A DNA stretch of 64,000 nt from Domibacillus iocasae (GCF_001750285.1 NZ_MAMP01000001.1:62001-126000), one strand, 5' to 3'. Shown: positions 29,221 to 38,556, counted from the first letter of the stretch. The notes: a model not told the origin generated them from the letters alone. Program-made: numbers and translations.

Positions 29221-30045
29221 CTGCGTTGATTTTAACTGGGTGACAACAATTTCCGGCCGATTAAAAATGCGCTGTGGCGCCATACTGTTGCCAAGGCCGC
29301 GGTTGACGATCATTGTTGAGGAATCTATTGTGTGGGCGCCAGCTGTATAGTCCGGGAAAAACCCCTGTCCCGGCGCAAATAATCCGCCAACGAATGGAAT
29401 ACGGATTTGCCCCCCATGTGCGTGGCCGGTAAACGTTAAATCCATATTGGCATCTGCATAAAGGGAAAATAATTCAGGGCGATGTGAAAGCAAAATGGTG
29501 TATTGCTCTGTACTCTCCATCGTCTTCCATGCTGTCTGGAGCGCTTCTGCTGTTTCAGTTATGAGTGGATCATCAATGCCGATCAAATTGATGGTGTCAC
29601 CTTCATGCTGAAGCGTCACACTTTCATTTCGCAGCACATTCACCCCCATTTCCCTCAGCCGTTTTTCTTTTTCTTCAAACACCTGCCATTCATGGTTGCC
29701 TGTCACAAAATAAACGGGGGCGATTTTCATCATTTCTTCCATCAGTGTATAACCATTTTCCTCGTCTCCCCGCCGAAGGTCAATTAAGTCTCCTGTGAAA
29801 AAAAGAACATCCGGACGCTGCGCCTTTACTTTTTCTGCCAGCACCTGTTGTTGATCGCCAAATGACTTGCTATGGAGATCCGACAGCTGGACAATCCGAT
29901 ACCCGTCAAAACCCGCCGGAATGTTTTGTGATTCGACTGGAATGTCTGTTACAGTCAATACATTGTTTTGAATATATGAAAACGGGATGAGCAGAATAAA
30001 GAAAAGAAGAAAAATAAAGAATCGTTTTTTGCGTAATGCTTTCAC
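29218..30045 (-). CDS. Membrane-anchored metallophosphoesterase (YkuE/YaeI-like)
   Basis: 275 aa. One N-terminal membrane anchor (FFIFLLFFILLIPFSYI) and then a calcineurin-like domain outside the membrane. Metal motifs: QLSDLHSKSFG, FFTGDLIDL, VTGNHEW, LLSHRPEL and FTGHAHGGQIR. Related proteins hydrolyse lipid-linked or UDP-sugar phosphate bonds; the substrate here is open. Confidence 0.9.
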   Translation of the reverse strand: MKALRKKRFFIFLLFFILLIPFSYIQNNVLTVTDIPVESQNIPAGFDGYRIVQLSDLHSKSFGDQQQVLAEKVKAQRPDVLFFTGDLIDLRRGDEENGYTLMEEMMKIAPVYFVTGNHEWQVFEEKEKRLREMGVNVLRNESVTLQHEGDTINLIGIDDPLITETAEALQTAWKTMESTEQYTILLSHRPELFSLYADANMDLTFTGHAHGGQIRIPFVGGLFAPGQGFFPDYTAGAHTIDSSTMIVNRGLGNSMAPQRIFNRPEIVVTQLKSTQ

Positions 30046-30100
30046 CTCGTTTGATCACCCTTTCACCCTGAACGTCATGTACGTTAACGAAAGATCGGTT

Positions 30101-30631
30101 TCATTGCGAACGCTTTTTCCATTCTTCTTCAAGCAAACTCATTTCCCACAGGCTCCAATACTCCTTCCCGGCTTTTCGAGCGTCACGGAGCAGCCCTTCT
30201 TTTTTAAACCCCGCTTTTTCATAGCAGGCAATGGCCGCATCGTTAAAGTCAAATACACCAAGGCTGACACGATGCAGTTTGAATGCATGAAAGGCCAGAG
30301 CCGTCACCGCTTCTATGACATGATAACCAATTCCCAGTCCGCGCATCGATTCATCTCCAACGAGCATTTTCCCGATCCGCGCCGACTCATTACGCCGATC
30401 AACTTTTAATGAAACATGTCCGACGACACGCCCGGTTTCTGTATGGATCGCTTTATACACAAAAGTGTCTGACGCCGGATGGTTCGCTTCTTTTATGTAC
30501 TGTTCCAGCTGATGAGTGTGCAGCGGGAATGTAAATCCGGTACCGGCCCACTGCACCATAAAGGCCTCGGAAGGAATCCAGTTCATTAACTGGATAAAAT
30601 CATTGCGGGTAAAATAAGCAAGCTGAATCAT
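30101..30631 (-). CDS. GNAT-family N-acetyltransferase
   Basis: 176 aa, RimJ/RimL-like. The acetyl-CoA loop reads MRGLGIGYHVIEAV after the core strand ARIGKMLVGDE, and the C-terminal motif is FNDAAIACYEKAGFKKEGLLRD read in parts. Substrate unknown. It is 15 bases after the DUF1287 gene, so they may be co-transcribed. Confidence 0.85.
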   Translation of the reverse strand: MIQLAYFTRNDFIQLMNWIPSEAFMVQWAGTGFTFPLHTHQLEQYIKEANHPASDTFVYKAIHTETGRVVGHVSLKVDRRNESARIGKMLVGDESMRGLGIGYHVIEAVTALAFHAFKLHRVSLGVFDFNDAAIACYEKAGFKKEGLLRDARKAGKEYWSLWEMSLLEEEWKKRSQ

Positions 30632-30646
30632 ACAAATACTCCTTCC

Positions 30647-31354
30647 TTATGAATCGCCTGTTTCGTATTTCAATCGATAATGACCGGTAATTGGCATTTT
30701 GTAGGATGAAAGTTTAATCTCGGATGCAAAAGGCGGTGTATTGTGGATGAGATAGGGAGTCCCGTCTTTTGTTCTTTTATCCGAAATAATTCCGGCATGA
30801 TCGGTTCCATCTAAGTAAAAGACCACATCTCCCGGCTGCCACTCTGCCAAATTGCCTGGATCCCCGGGAACGAGTTCCGTTGTCAAAGCTTCTGCTGTAC
30901 GCTCGAAGAAAACCAGCTGATTCGGCACTCTTCTGAAGTCAATGTTTGGATCACGATTGTCTTCCACCCGCGGGTATAAAAAAGGAGCTTGCAAAATATC
31001 TTTATCCATCTGCTCTTTTAACGCCACCCCTGCTCCAGCCATTCCCCGCCAGATTACATCTGTACAAACGCCTTCTCCTTCCGGCGGATACCCGCCTTCA
31101 TAATACGCACTGCGATACATCGTCCGGCTCTCCACTTCCAAGCGCGCGGCGTTTACAATATCAAGTGGATCGGGTACACCATTTTGGTTCCGGTCAGCAC
31201 GAGAGTACATCTCTTCCACCTCTACTTTTTCAGTGAACGGCTGCTCCAGATGAAGTCCAAGCATATCCGGCAGCATCCCTCCGCGGAAGAAAAAAACAAA
31301 CGCCAGCCCGCCCATTATGAAGACAGGAATGAAGAAAAGCACTTTTCTTTTCAT
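30647..31354 (-). CDS. DUF1287 family exported protein
   Basis: 235 aa. An N-terminal signal anchor (VLFFIPVFIMGGLAFVFFF) precedes a DUF1287 domain, which belongs to the NlpC/P60-like fold. Candidate catalytic residues are Cys in EGVCTDVIWRG and His in DGTDHAGIISD, with a further conserved HNTPP. A cell-wall hydrolase-like role is inference. Confidence 0.8.
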   Translation of the reverse strand: MKRKVLFFIPVFIMGGLAFVFFFRGGMLPDMLGLHLEQPFTEKVEVEEMYSRADRNQNGVPDPLDIVNAARLEVESRTMYRSAYYEGGYPPEGEGVCTDVIWRGMAGAGVALKEQMDKDILQAPFLYPRVEDNRDPNIDFRRVPNQLVFFERTAEALTTELVPGDPGNLAEWQPGDVVFYLDGTDHAGIISDKRTKDGTPYLIHNTPPFASEIKLSSYKMPITGHYRLKYETGDS

Positions 31355-31538
31355 GTTTTCCCCTTTGCTTTTATGTGAAAAGTCATCAGCCCTATTACGC
31401 TGAATTTCATACCGATAAAAAATTCATGCTATAATAATATCAAACAAATAATGGAATTAAAACCAAAATAAGAAAGAGATTCTTTATGGTTTCAGCTGTT
31501 TTTTTCGTTCCGTCCATTTAGTAGAATGTTTCAGATGC

Positions 31539-31577
31539 AAAAAAGCAGGCTTCGCATTGGAAACCCGCTTTTTAGCT
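31539..31577 (-). terminator. Terminator of the DinB-family gene
   Basis: AAAAAGCGGG/CCTGCTTTTTT imperfect stem on the minus strand, directly after the stop. Confidence 0.7.
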
Positions 31578-32042
31578 TTATAAAAACCGCTTAATGGACT
31601 TGATTATTTCCGTATGAAGCCCTTCATGATACAGGCTGTATGTCAGCATTTCTTCAACGGTGGAAAGGGTCAAACCCGTTGATGTCGTCATTGGCTCGAT
31701 CACTTTTTCTTCTAAACGGTGCCCGACTTCCCGTTTAATCCGTTCCGTCTGCTGCTCCAAAAGGGCCCGCAATTCATCTGTTTTTGGCAGATCACCCTGC
31801 CAGTCCGCCGGTTTTGTCCCGCGGCCAAACCAGTCATGAAACGAAACAGGCATCATCATTTCCCCTCCAGTAAAGTAAAACGCAAATCGCTCTTGTATAA
31901 GATAAATGTGGCCGAGGTTCCACTTTATATTGTTGTTGAATCGATCCGGTACGACGAGTGATGCTTCTTCGGCAATTCCCTGCACCCCTTTTAGTGTCTG
32001 ACTGCGGATAAACGCTAATTGATTGAATAAAAAATGATCCAC
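31578..32042 (-). CDS. DinB/YfiT-family metal-binding protein
   Basis: 154 aa from a GTG (GTGGATCATTTTTTATTC) with AGGGGGA upstream; an ATG 8 codons earlier has no site. Four-helix DinB fold with the histidine triad in VDHFLFNQ, NLGHIYLIQERF and SLYHEGLHTEII. Family members act as thiol transferases (bacillithiol) or metal-dependent hydrolases; the substrate is unknown. Confidence 0.8.
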   Translation of the reverse strand: MDHFLFNQLAFIRSQTLKGVQGIAEEASLVVPDRFNNNIKWNLGHIYLIQERFAFYFTGGEMMMPVSFHDWFGRGTKPADWQGDLPKTDELRALLEQQTERIKREVGHRLEEKVIEPMTTSTGLTLSTVEEMLTYSLYHEGLHTEIIKSIKRFL

Positions 32043-32130
32043 TGCGAGTCCCCCTTTTTTGCTCATTGTATTATCTGTTTCTCATAATTCGAAACGCATT
32101 GTCCGCTTTTTCATATCCTTTATCGTCATG

Positions 32131-32311
32131 TTAAGATCTTCCTTTCTCTACTGCTTTCATAAGCCGGACCTGCCAGTATAATGAGATCCATGGCAGTACA
32201 AATGCTGCTGTAAAAACAACGCCCGTTTGAATCCCAATGTCAGTAATACTAAAAAAACAGAGCCGCCGCGACGAGCAGCCCAATCAGTACAATGTTTTCA
32301 GCTGTTCTCAT
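32131..32311 (-). pseudogene. Small two-helix membrane protein broken by a frameshift
   Basis: From an ATG with a perfect AAAGGAG site, the frame reads MRTAENIVLIGLLVAAALFF and stops at TAG just after a run of seven T. In the shifted frame it continues SITDIGIQTGVVFTAAFVLP, then WQVRLMKAVEKGRS and a stop. Joined, it is a typical 60-residue protein with two helices. The slip is in a T run, so a real mutation, slippage or a sequence error are all possible. Confidence 0.6.
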
Positions 32312-32339
32312 TTTTACTCCTTTGTCCCATTCTTTTTGT

Positions 32340-32780
32340 TTATTCAATGATGAAGTCTGCCGCTAAAGACTGTCCGCCAATTTTTTTAACAATCCGGTAC
32401 GTTCCTTCTGACAAAGGCGGGTGAAACAAATAAAGCGGGATGGCTTCTGTCTCCATTTCCCCTGGAGAAATAAAAAGAGCGATTTCAACAAATGCAGCCC
32501 CATCTTTAAACGGAACCATTCGCCAAACGCCGCCCACTTTTTTTTCCATCGTGAAGTGTTTGCCATATACGACTTCTTGTTCACTTTTGTTTTCAATTAA
32601 AATAGTCATTTTTTCTGCATCCGGCGCGTACATTTTCTGCCCCGCTTCCATCGACACGCCATTTTGTTCAGATGGAAGCGACTGTGTTTCGGCTTCTTCA
32701 AGCTGTTGATCTGCATTTTCTTTGCATGCGGTGAGACCAAAGCATAAAGCAAGAAAGAAAAACAAAGCCTGTTTTTTCAT
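32340..32780 (-). CDS. Secreted lipoprotein with Ig-like fold, unknown role
   Basis: 146 aa from ATGAAAAAACAGGC, with GTGAGGGCAGTGAG upstream. Signal peptide with lipobox LTAC, then an acidic linker and a beta-rich domain (KMTILIENKSEQEVVYGKHFTMEKK in parts; YLFHPPLSEGTYRIVKKIGG). This pattern fits the bacterial Ig-like domain found in many Bacillus lipoproteins. Partner unknown. Confidence 0.7.
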   Translation of the reverse strand: MKKQALFFFLALCFGLTACKENADQQLEEAETQSLPSEQNGVSMEAGQKMYAPDAEKMTILIENKSEQEVVYGKHFTMEKKVGGVWRMVPFKDGAAFVEIALFISPGEMETEAIPLYLFHPPLSEGTYRIVKKIGGQSLAADFIIE

Positions 32781-32907
32781 CTCACTGCCCTCACTTACAT
32801 TTATCCACATTATAATTTTATTTTTCCTACTAATCAATGAACCACTTCCTTTACAAAAAGAGTGTGCAAAAATCAGCTTATGGACTTCTGCAACACTCTT
32901 TTATAAA

Positions 32908-34212
32908 TTACATTGTTTGTTCAGCTTTTTCGAGCAGATTCGTTGTCAATTTCGATAGCCCTTCTGTTGTTTGGCTGATTTCCTGAATGGACAGAACGAT
33001 TTGATCAAGGTCTTCCTTGTTTCGTCCGAACATCGTCACATAGTTTTCCATTTCCATTTTGACGGTAGAAAGACCGTTTTTCACTTGCTGCAGTTTCATT
33101 TGAGACTGCTCATTCGACTGATTTACTTCTTCCATTTGGCCGACAAGCTGCGCAATGTTTGCATTATTTTGCCCGATTAACGTATTGATGCTGTTGCTCA
33201 TTACTTTGGAATTTTCGGCAAGTTTCCGTACTTCACTGGCAACGACAGAGAACCCTTTGCCGTGCTCTCCGGCGCGCGCCGCTTCAATCGATGCATTCAA
33301 CGCAAGCAAATTCGTCTGGTCTGCGATGTCTTCAATGCCTTTTGTAATGCTGATAATTTCCTCTGAGGTCTGTTTTAATTCACTAATTCCCGATAAAGAA
33401 GCGCTGACTTTTTGGATCGATTGTTTAAACTGCCCTTCCATGTCTTCCATTTGTTCTTCATTTTGGGCCGTTAAACCGACCAGGTTTTTACTGCTTTTTT
33501 CCGTTTGACCGGTTTCCTGCAAAATTTGCGATGCTCTTGAACTTGTGTCTGAAATAGCCGCTTCTGTCTGCTCAACGGATGCAGCAACTTCCTGGCTCAC
33601 GGAGACGATTTCCTGCTGCAGCGTATTTTTCACTTCATTTGCCTGTTCCGCTTCCTGAACCCGGACATTCATGTATTGATCAATCACCATTTGTGCGTCC
33701 AAATTCATTGCATGCGTAATCGCTTGAATGGCTTTTGCCAGCTGTTCAGGATCGCTTTGAAAATGCTCAATAATTTTTGGAATAATCAATGTATTAAAAG
33801 CAGAGTAGGATGCAACAAACCAGGTAACCGGGACAGAGTATCGGCTGTGGGTCTGTCCCATTCTCTTGCGCATTTGTAAAAACGATTCATCCATTTTCCC
33901 TGTCAGAAGGCTGCTGAAGTAATCGGCAAACACTTTTTTCAATCGCTCTCTACTCGAATGATCCTGTGCAATTCGTGCCATTTCAGGACTTTTTATTAAA
34001 TGATCCAGCACGTTTTCAAGCACATCATCCAAAATTTCGTTCATGACCGGTGCCATTTTTTTTAGCAGGTCCATCTGTTCCTGCGTATAGCCCATATAGT
34101 AAAGGCGCGGCGTTAAGCTGTCATCTGCGGAAACGGCAATGGCGGTTTTTTCGGGAAATTGTATAGCGGCTTTATAGCCTTTTTCGCTTTTATCTTTAAG
34201 GAAAGGAAACAT
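32908..34212 (-). CDS. hemAT: Globin-coupled chemotaxis sensor (HemAT-like)
   Basis: 434 aa from ATGTTTCCTTTCC after GGAGGATCACC. The N-terminal sensor globin domain (about 30-180) has the candidate haem-binding histidine in [14 protein letters not shown]. The C-terminal methyl-accepting domain has the hairpin tip [20 protein letters not shown] and [16 protein letters not shown]. There is no membrane segment, as in soluble HemAT, so it should be an oxygen sensor for aerotaxis. Confidence 0.92.
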   Translation of the reverse strand: MFPFLKDKSEKGYKAAIQFPEKTAIAVSADDSLTPRLYYMGYTQEQMDLLKKMAPVMNEILDDVLENVLDHLIKSPEMARIAQDHSSRERLKKVFADYFSSLLTGKMDESFLQMRKRMGQTHSRYSVPVTWFVASYSAFNTLIIPKIIEHFQSDPEQLAKAIQAITHAMNLDAQMVIDQYMNVRVQEAEQANEVKNTLQQEIVSVSQEVAASVEQTEAAISDTSSRASQILQETGQTEKSSKNLVGLTAQNEEQMEDMEGQFKQSIQKVSASLSGISELKQTSEEIISITKGIEDIADQTNLLALNASIEAARAGEHGKGFSVVASEVRKLAENSKVMSNSINTLIGQNNANIAQLVGQMEEVNQSNEQSQMKLQQVKNGLSTVKMEMENYVTMFGRNKEDLDQIVLSIQEISQTTEGLSKLTTNLLEKAEQTM

Positions 34213-34420
34213 AGGTGATCCTCCACATTCTATAAGATGTACTCTTTCTTTATTATGGAGGCTTGGAATAGGCCATTGCAACTACCAATGTTCTTTCAAT
34301 TAAGTCTTTTGGCGGTTATTCTTTCGGGAAGAAATGATTTCCGGCTTATTCTTTTTGTCTTTTCTGTTTTATTTCAAATAAAAAAAAAGCTTCTCAGCTT
34401 CTTTTTTCTTCATCGTATAG

Positions 34421-34915
34421 TTAACCAGCATCTTTTTCTACGTTGAGTCGGTCATTTAATAAGTCAGCCGCTTGCATTTCTGTCATACTGTTGCTTAGTT
34501 CAAGCTCGCTGATGAGAAATTGCATCGCTTCCCGAAGCATCATTTTTTCATTGGAATTTAGTGCTTTTTCTTTTTTGACGAGCATCAAATCACGGATGAC
34601 TTCCGCTCCATCTTGTGTTTTGCCTGTTTTCATTTTGTCGGTGTTGATCTTGTATCTTTGTTTGTACGTCAATGACCGATCGATTTCTCCCTGGCGAAAC
34701 ATGTCCATTACTTTCTCAATCGCGGTCATATTCAATACGAGCCGCATCCCTGAGTCATCCATTTTTGCTATCGGAAGCATCAGCTGTAATTTTCTCACTG
34801 GAAAAACCATAATAAAGTATTGCTGCGTTTTCCCTTGGATCTCTTTTTCTTCAATGGCTTTGATTACGCCTGCTCCATGCATCGGATATACAATCTTGTC
34901 ACCTATCTCAAACAA
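34421..34915 (-). CDS. CarD/CdnL-family transcription regulator
   Basis: 164 aa from a TTG (product MFEIGDKIVYPMHGAGVIKA) placed 6 bases after GGAGGTG; an ATG five codons upstream is part of that site. The N-terminal CarD RNA-polymerase interaction domain has IGDKIVYPMHGAGVI and FPVRKLQLMLPI. The C-terminal helical part contains a basic YKQRYKINTDKMK stretch. Such proteins bind the polymerase beta subunit at promoters. Confidence 0.88.
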   Translation of the reverse strand: MFEIGDKIVYPMHGAGVIKAIEEKEIQGKTQQYFIMVFPVRKLQLMLPIAKMDDSGMRLVLNMTAIEKVMDMFRQGEIDRSLTYKQRYKINTDKMKTGKTQDGAEVIRDLMLVKKEKALNSNEKMMLREAMQFLISELELSNSMTEMQAADLLNDRLNVEKDAG

Positions 34916-34959
34916 ATGATCCACCTCCATGGATTGTTTCTTTTTTAAGGATAGCATAC

Positions 34960-35340
34960 CATGCTATTTTATTCAAATTTATTATGATACCATTTTTTTA
35001 TTTTAAATGTCAATATATTTTATTTCAAAAAAGACTGCTTTTTATTAAGCAGCCCTCTCCTAATACAGCGTTTGGCTCAAGCATCGTGTGGGCTGCTTCC
35101 ATACCATGGTCGATCACATCACATTTTTTGTCACTAATAGTAGCCTTCACTTTATCCCATGAAATCCGTAGTACAATCAACCAAACGCTTTCCTTGGTCA
35201 ATTGAAGGAAGTGGATGTTCGATAGGATTCTTAGCCCACTTTCGATATCGGCTACCGTCTTTCTTCACCATCTCATAAAAATCATGATAATGAACCGTTC
35301 AAACAAGTACTTTTTTTTACAGGACTGGGTATAATGAATA
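34960..35340 (-). other. Gap with decayed coding traces and a terminator
   Basis: No intact gene. On the minus strand two overlapping frames give protein-like text (KKDGSRYRKWAKNPIEHPLP, and downstream WDKVKATISDKKCDVIDHGM) in different phases, suggesting a broken gene of unknown family. A hairpin CTGCTT-AATAA-AAAGCAG with T run at about 35027-35055 follows it. Confidence 0.3.
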
Positions 35341-35370
35341 CAGTCATTTTAAAATGAAAGGTTTGAGACC

Positions 35371-35628
35371 ATGTTTGTTAAAACTGTTTATATAAGCGGC
35401 TTCATGCCGGAAAACGCCACACTGCTCGTTCATTTGGCCAGCCAATATGTATCTGATATCCATCTTGAATATCAGAATCGCAAAGTCAATGTAAAGTCGA
35501 TCATGGGTGTCCTTTCGCTCGGCTCCATAAAGGGTGAAATGACATTAACAGCAAAAGGCATCGATGAATACGAAGCCATTAAAGCGATCGGCGCGGCAAT
35601 GGAATCAAAAAAAACACGCTCTGCTTAA
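35371..35628 (+). CDS. HPr-like phosphocarrier lacking the active histidine (Crh-like)
   Basis: 85 aa, the usual HPr length. The regulatory serine region SIMGVLSLGSIKGEMTL is well kept and includes the Ser46-type residue. The HPr active-site GIHARPAT is replaced by GFMPENAT, so His15 is absent (Met here). In Bacillus, Crh also lacks His15 and works only through Ser46 phosphorylation and CcpA. By analogy this is a regulatory paralogue and not a PTS carrier. Site AAAGG before ATG; its stop lies in a terminator. Confidence 0.8.
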   Translation: MFVKTVYISGFMPENATLLVHLASQYVSDIHLEYQNRKVNVKSIMGVLSLGSIKGEMTLTAKGIDEYEAIKAIGAAMESKKTRSA

Positions 35629-35647
35629 TGGCAGTGCGTGTTTTTTT
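35610..35647 (+). terminator. Terminator after the HPr-like gene
   Basis: ACACGCTCTGC/GCAGTGCGTGT stem plus a T run. Confidence 0.8.
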
Positions 35648-35910
35648 AATCAATCCTTAAGTCAAGAAACAAATAGCTGCTCTGAATTGGGTACGAAAAT
35701 GTACGGATGCGCACGTTTGTCTCTAAATCCTGGTATACCTCAGATAAAATGCTCTTTTTATCGGTCTTCATTTTGGCGATGTTATGCAGGAAATATGGCC
35801 GTCAGCTCTAGTTTTTTCCCTTAAATCCCGCTTTTTTTTCCAGCTTCCATCGGCCATCGTATAATTCGCCGTTTTTTGATTGCCTTTGTCATCTATACAC
35901 CGTTTTCCGC
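35646..35910 (-). pseudogene. Decayed gene of unknown family
   Basis: The last 47 codons (35789-35646) read like a natural C terminus: LHNIAKMKTDKKSILSEVYQ, then ETNVRIRTFSYP and DLRID before TAA. Further upstream, related-looking text (NGELYDGRWKLEKKAGFKGK) is in other phases and broken by stops. This fills the 310-base gap. I cannot name the family. Confidence 0.4.
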
Positions 35911-35957
35911 ACATTTAGAGAAAAATTTTTATTTTATATAACAAAAACTGACACGTA

Positions 35958-36512
35958 TTAGTTTCTCTCCCAGTCATGATCGCTCATTATATATTCATGT
36001 GTTTCAGCCAGCACGGACTTTAATTTGTGTGTTACCTGTCTCTCATCGTAGGCACAGACGGCTGTAATCGAATGATTGGGAAATTGGCGATTTAATTCTT
36101 TTTCATATTGACCGACTGCCTCTACGTTTTGGGCTGTTGCCCACTCTATATGCCCCCATGTGCGGACGCTGTTATTTCCATCTTTTAAATAAGGCGCTGT
36201 CGATTTGGCGAAGTGGTCATATATACGAACTGGATTAAACGTTTTATGCAAGAAATAAAATGTAAAATTGTCTTCCATAAGAACCAATGGCCTCTGCTCA
36301 TCGGTTAACACTGGGCACAATTTTTTATGAATCATCGGTATGATTTTATTGTTTTCCACGACCAAAACATGCTCACCCTTCTCTACACCTGCTGTGATGT
36401 ACGCAGCTGCGTTTGTAACATATGTATCCAAATCATGAAAGCAGTAGGCGATATGACCCGATGCTTCCACAAGTTTTTTCGTTACGTCTATTATGTTTTT
36501 TCCCATATCCAA
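35958..36512 (-). CDS. MEDS-domain sensor protein
   Basis: 184 aa forming a single MEDS (DcmR-type sensory) domain: GHIAYCFHDLDTYVTNAAAY, GVEKGEHVLVVENN, and late WATAQNVEAVGQYEKELNRQ then CAYDERQVTH. MEDS domains sense small compounds or appear as anti-sigma partners and resemble RecA-like folds. Here there is no output domain, so it must act with another protein. Just upstream on the same strand is a DUF2294 gene. Confidence 0.8.
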   Translation of the reverse strand: MDMGKNIIDVTKKLVEASGHIAYCFHDLDTYVTNAAAYITAGVEKGEHVLVVENNKIIPMIHKKLCPVLTDEQRPLVLMEDNFTFYFLHKTFNPVRIYDHFAKSTAPYLKDGNNSVRTWGHIEWATAQNVEAVGQYEKELNRQFPNHSITAVCAYDERQVTHKLKSVLAETHEYIMSDHDWERN

Positions 36513-36609
36513 AACCCCTTTATACTAAAAATAAAAAAGCCAAAAAGAAAGGCCGTCCGCCTTTTCTTTTTGGCTTATATCCAGTTCCGTGCCTGGCTTA
36601 TTGCTGCCG

Positions 36610-37299
36610 CTATTCTTTTGGTTTTAAGATGAATAAAATTGTACTTTTATCTCGATCAAAATTCCAGTCAACGAAAAAATCGATAAGCTGGGCGTTTAAT
36701 TGTTTTTCAAAAGCTGATTTATGCTCTTCAATAAGCCGGCGCTCTAGATTACGTTTCGCTAATTTTAACGTTTCTTGAAAGCCAAGCCGATTTAATTCTT
36801 TTTCAATGTTAATTAAAAGACCTTCCCTGATTATAAGAATCGTCCGATTATTAATCAAAGAAGAAAAAACCACGTCTGGCTGCTTTTCCGCTTCTTTGGT
36901 AAGCCGTTTCACTTCTTTTTCCACTTCAGATTGAGCTGGATAAGACTCACGCCCCATTGCTTCATTCCCAATCGCAACAAACATCCCTGATTGTTTTTCT
37001 AAATTCCAATCATAATAAAATTCATTTACTTGAATGCCTGCGCTGAGATGAATGTGTTCACTTATTTCATCAATCAATGTCTCCATCAGCAGATCTCTCG
37101 TTTTCTGCACATATAAACTTTCCTCTTTTTGCAAAAGTGTTTTTTCTAATGGAGATAAAAATTTCGTGAAATAAATAGTGACCACAGAACCCGATATTGT
37201 CGCAAATATCGTCTCCGGTCCTCTTCCAAATTGCTCCCGGAGAAGACGCCCCACAAAACTTCCCAATTCTTTTTGTACTTTTAATTTGTCCATGTCCAT
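36610..37299 (-). CDS. DUF2294 domain protein (two copies)
   Basis: 229 aa in two related halves. Each ends in a similar phrase: NEFYYDWNLEKQSGMFVAIG for the first and DFFVDWNFDRDKSTILFILK for the second, and each begins with a helical segment (LGSFVGRLLREQFGRGPETI; then KEVKRLTKE). This is the DUF2294 duplication pattern. Function unknown. No signal peptide. Confidence 0.75.
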   Translation of the reverse strand: MDMDKLKVQKELGSFVGRLLREQFGRGPETIFATISGSVVTIYFTKFLSPLEKTLLQKEESLYVQKTRDLLMETLIDEISEHIHLSAGIQVNEFYYDWNLEKQSGMFVAIGNEAMGRESYPAQSEVEKEVKRLTKEAEKQPDVVFSSLINNRTILIIREGLLINIEKELNRLGFQETLKLAKRNLERRLIEEHKSAFEKQLNAQLIDFFVDWNFDRDKSTILFILKPKE

Positions 37300-37330
37300 T
37301 CCCGTCCTTGAGGTAAAATAGCCGTCTTGT

Positions 37331-37598
37331 TCATTCTACCTTTTCCGAGGTCAGGCGAACAGCGTTATTTCTCGTTTCACCAACGGATCTTTGCATCATA
37401 TCAAGTAGTATATGCTTGGAAGATCCGGGTATATTCCATAATTTTATTTCTTGATGAATATGTTGAAGTGTACCAAATCCCTTCAAAAGTCCGTTTAATC
37501 GGGCAATGAATGTCGAATTAGTAAAAGACGCTTCAGATGGAAAGAAAGTCTTCAGCATATCTGCAGCTCGCTTAAACCGCATCAGCTATTGTTTTCAT
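37331..37598 (-). pseudogene. Small protein gene with an early single-base frameshift
   Basis: A perfect AAAAGGAGA site leads into ATGAAAACAATAGCTGATGC, but this frame stops after eight codons at TAA. In the next phase the text continues KRAADMLKTFFPSEASF through LNGLLKGFGTLQHIHQE to SEKVE. Removing one T in GGTTTAAG joins them into MKTIADAFKRAADMLKTFF and on, about 88 residues. A later ATG at 37582 might rescue a shorter product. Unknown family. Confidence 0.5.
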
Positions 37599-37650
37599 TT
37601 CGCAGTCTCCTTTTTTCTTATCATAGCGAATATTCTTTTATGTACAAAAG

Positions 37651-37685
37651 AAAACGCTTCGGGCATCTGCAGCCCGAAGCGTTTA
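37651..37685 (-). terminator. Terminator of the 37.7-38.1 kb gene
   Basis: AAACGCTTCGGGC/GCCCGAAGCGTTT perfect stem overlapping the stop codon on the minus strand. Confidence 0.8.
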
Positions 37686-38063
37686 GTCTGAAATAGAAAT
37701 GGTAAAGGCGCCTGTTTCATCGGCGGTAATGACCGCTTGTTTTTTTTGTCCGTTCTGTTCAAGTTCATACGTTTGAACCGTTGCGTTTAACTTGGCTGAG
37801 TCTGTGTCAAGGTGGGCTTCAGCAGGTACGGCATCAGCTGGCAAAAAACGCTTGGCCAGCTCCACAGCTGCCTGTGCGCCTATTGGCATTGAGCTTGAAA
37901 GCTTATGTACGTTCTTTTCTTCGTCAATCCAGCACGTTAATTTGGCGTTAATACCGGGGATTTCAAACAAAATCATATCGTTCGTTGACTCAGTGGATGG
38001 CTGGCCGCACACATTTATAAACGCTTGAATGGAATCGCCCACTTTTGGGTAAGCATGATGCAT
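37683..38063 (-). CDS. Hypothetical protein
   Basis: 126 aa, no signal peptide or membrane helix. Contains DMILFEIPGINAKLTCWIDE and a C-terminal beta-like stretch VQTYELEQNGQKKQAVITAD. Preceded by AAAGGAGCG. I do not recognise the family. It has its own terminator. Confidence 0.65.
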   Translation of the reverse strand: MHHAYPKVGDSIQAFINVCGQPSTESTNDMILFEIPGINAKLTCWIDEEKNVHKLSSSMPIGAQAAVELAKRFLPADAVPAEAHLDTDSAKLNATVQTYELEQNGQKKQAVITADETGAFTISISD

Positions 38064-38195
38064 AAAAATCGCTCCTTTGATTAATGATCTGCTTTTGGAT
38101 TTTACCCTTAATGCAACCCTTCAAAACATCCCGTTTTCATTGTCCTATCCAGTGCAATCTTTCCAAAACCGATATCATTTGCTACTGATTTTTCT

Positions 38196-38225
38196 GCATG
38201 TTTACACAGCTTAAAACCAATAGTA
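38196..38225 (+). promoter_or_regulatory. Possible sigma-G promoter of the SASP gene
   Basis: GCATG (38196-38200), 17 bases, CAATAGTA (38218-38225) loosely fits the forespore sigma-G consensus. Offered because SASP genes normally use it. Confidence 0.35.
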
Positions 38226-38256
38226 TGAACAAACAAAAAAAAGGTGGTGAGATAAC

Positions 38257-38448
38257 ATGGCATCCAACAACCGACAGCAGCTTCTTGTGCCTGGTGCAGA
38301 ACAGGCTTTGGAACAGTTTAAATACGAAATTGCCAGCGAATTCGGCGTCACACTCGGTGCAGATACCAATTCACGGGCAAACGGTTCAACCGGCGGCGAA
38401 ATGACGAAACGGTTAGTCCGCTTAGCCCAGCAGGAGCTTGGCCGTTAA
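38257..38448 (+). CDS. Alpha/beta-type small acid-soluble spore protein
   Basis: 63 aa. It carries the family hallmarks: the germination protease site region [10 protein letters not shown], then [29 protein letters not shown] in two parts. These proteins coat and protect spore DNA in the dormant forespore and are degraded on germination. AAAAAGGTGGTGAG site before the ATG. Direct evidence that the organism makes endospores. Confidence 0.95.
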   Translation: MASNNRQQLLVPGAEQALEQFKYEIASEFGVTLGADTNSRANGSTGGEMTKRLVRLAQQELGR

Positions 38449-38556
38449 TCCATTTTTCCCAATCGTTTAAAACGCGCACCCTATAAAGTAGAAACGAGAA
38501 ACCACTATGGTTTTTGCCGCTTTATTTTCGGGTGCGCTTTTCATTTTTCCAACCAC

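Noticed and set aside
35027-35205. 73-codon plus-strand frame upstream of the HPr-like gene
   Set aside because: It lies opposite the decayed minus-strand text, includes a terminator hairpin and lacks a ribosome binding site.
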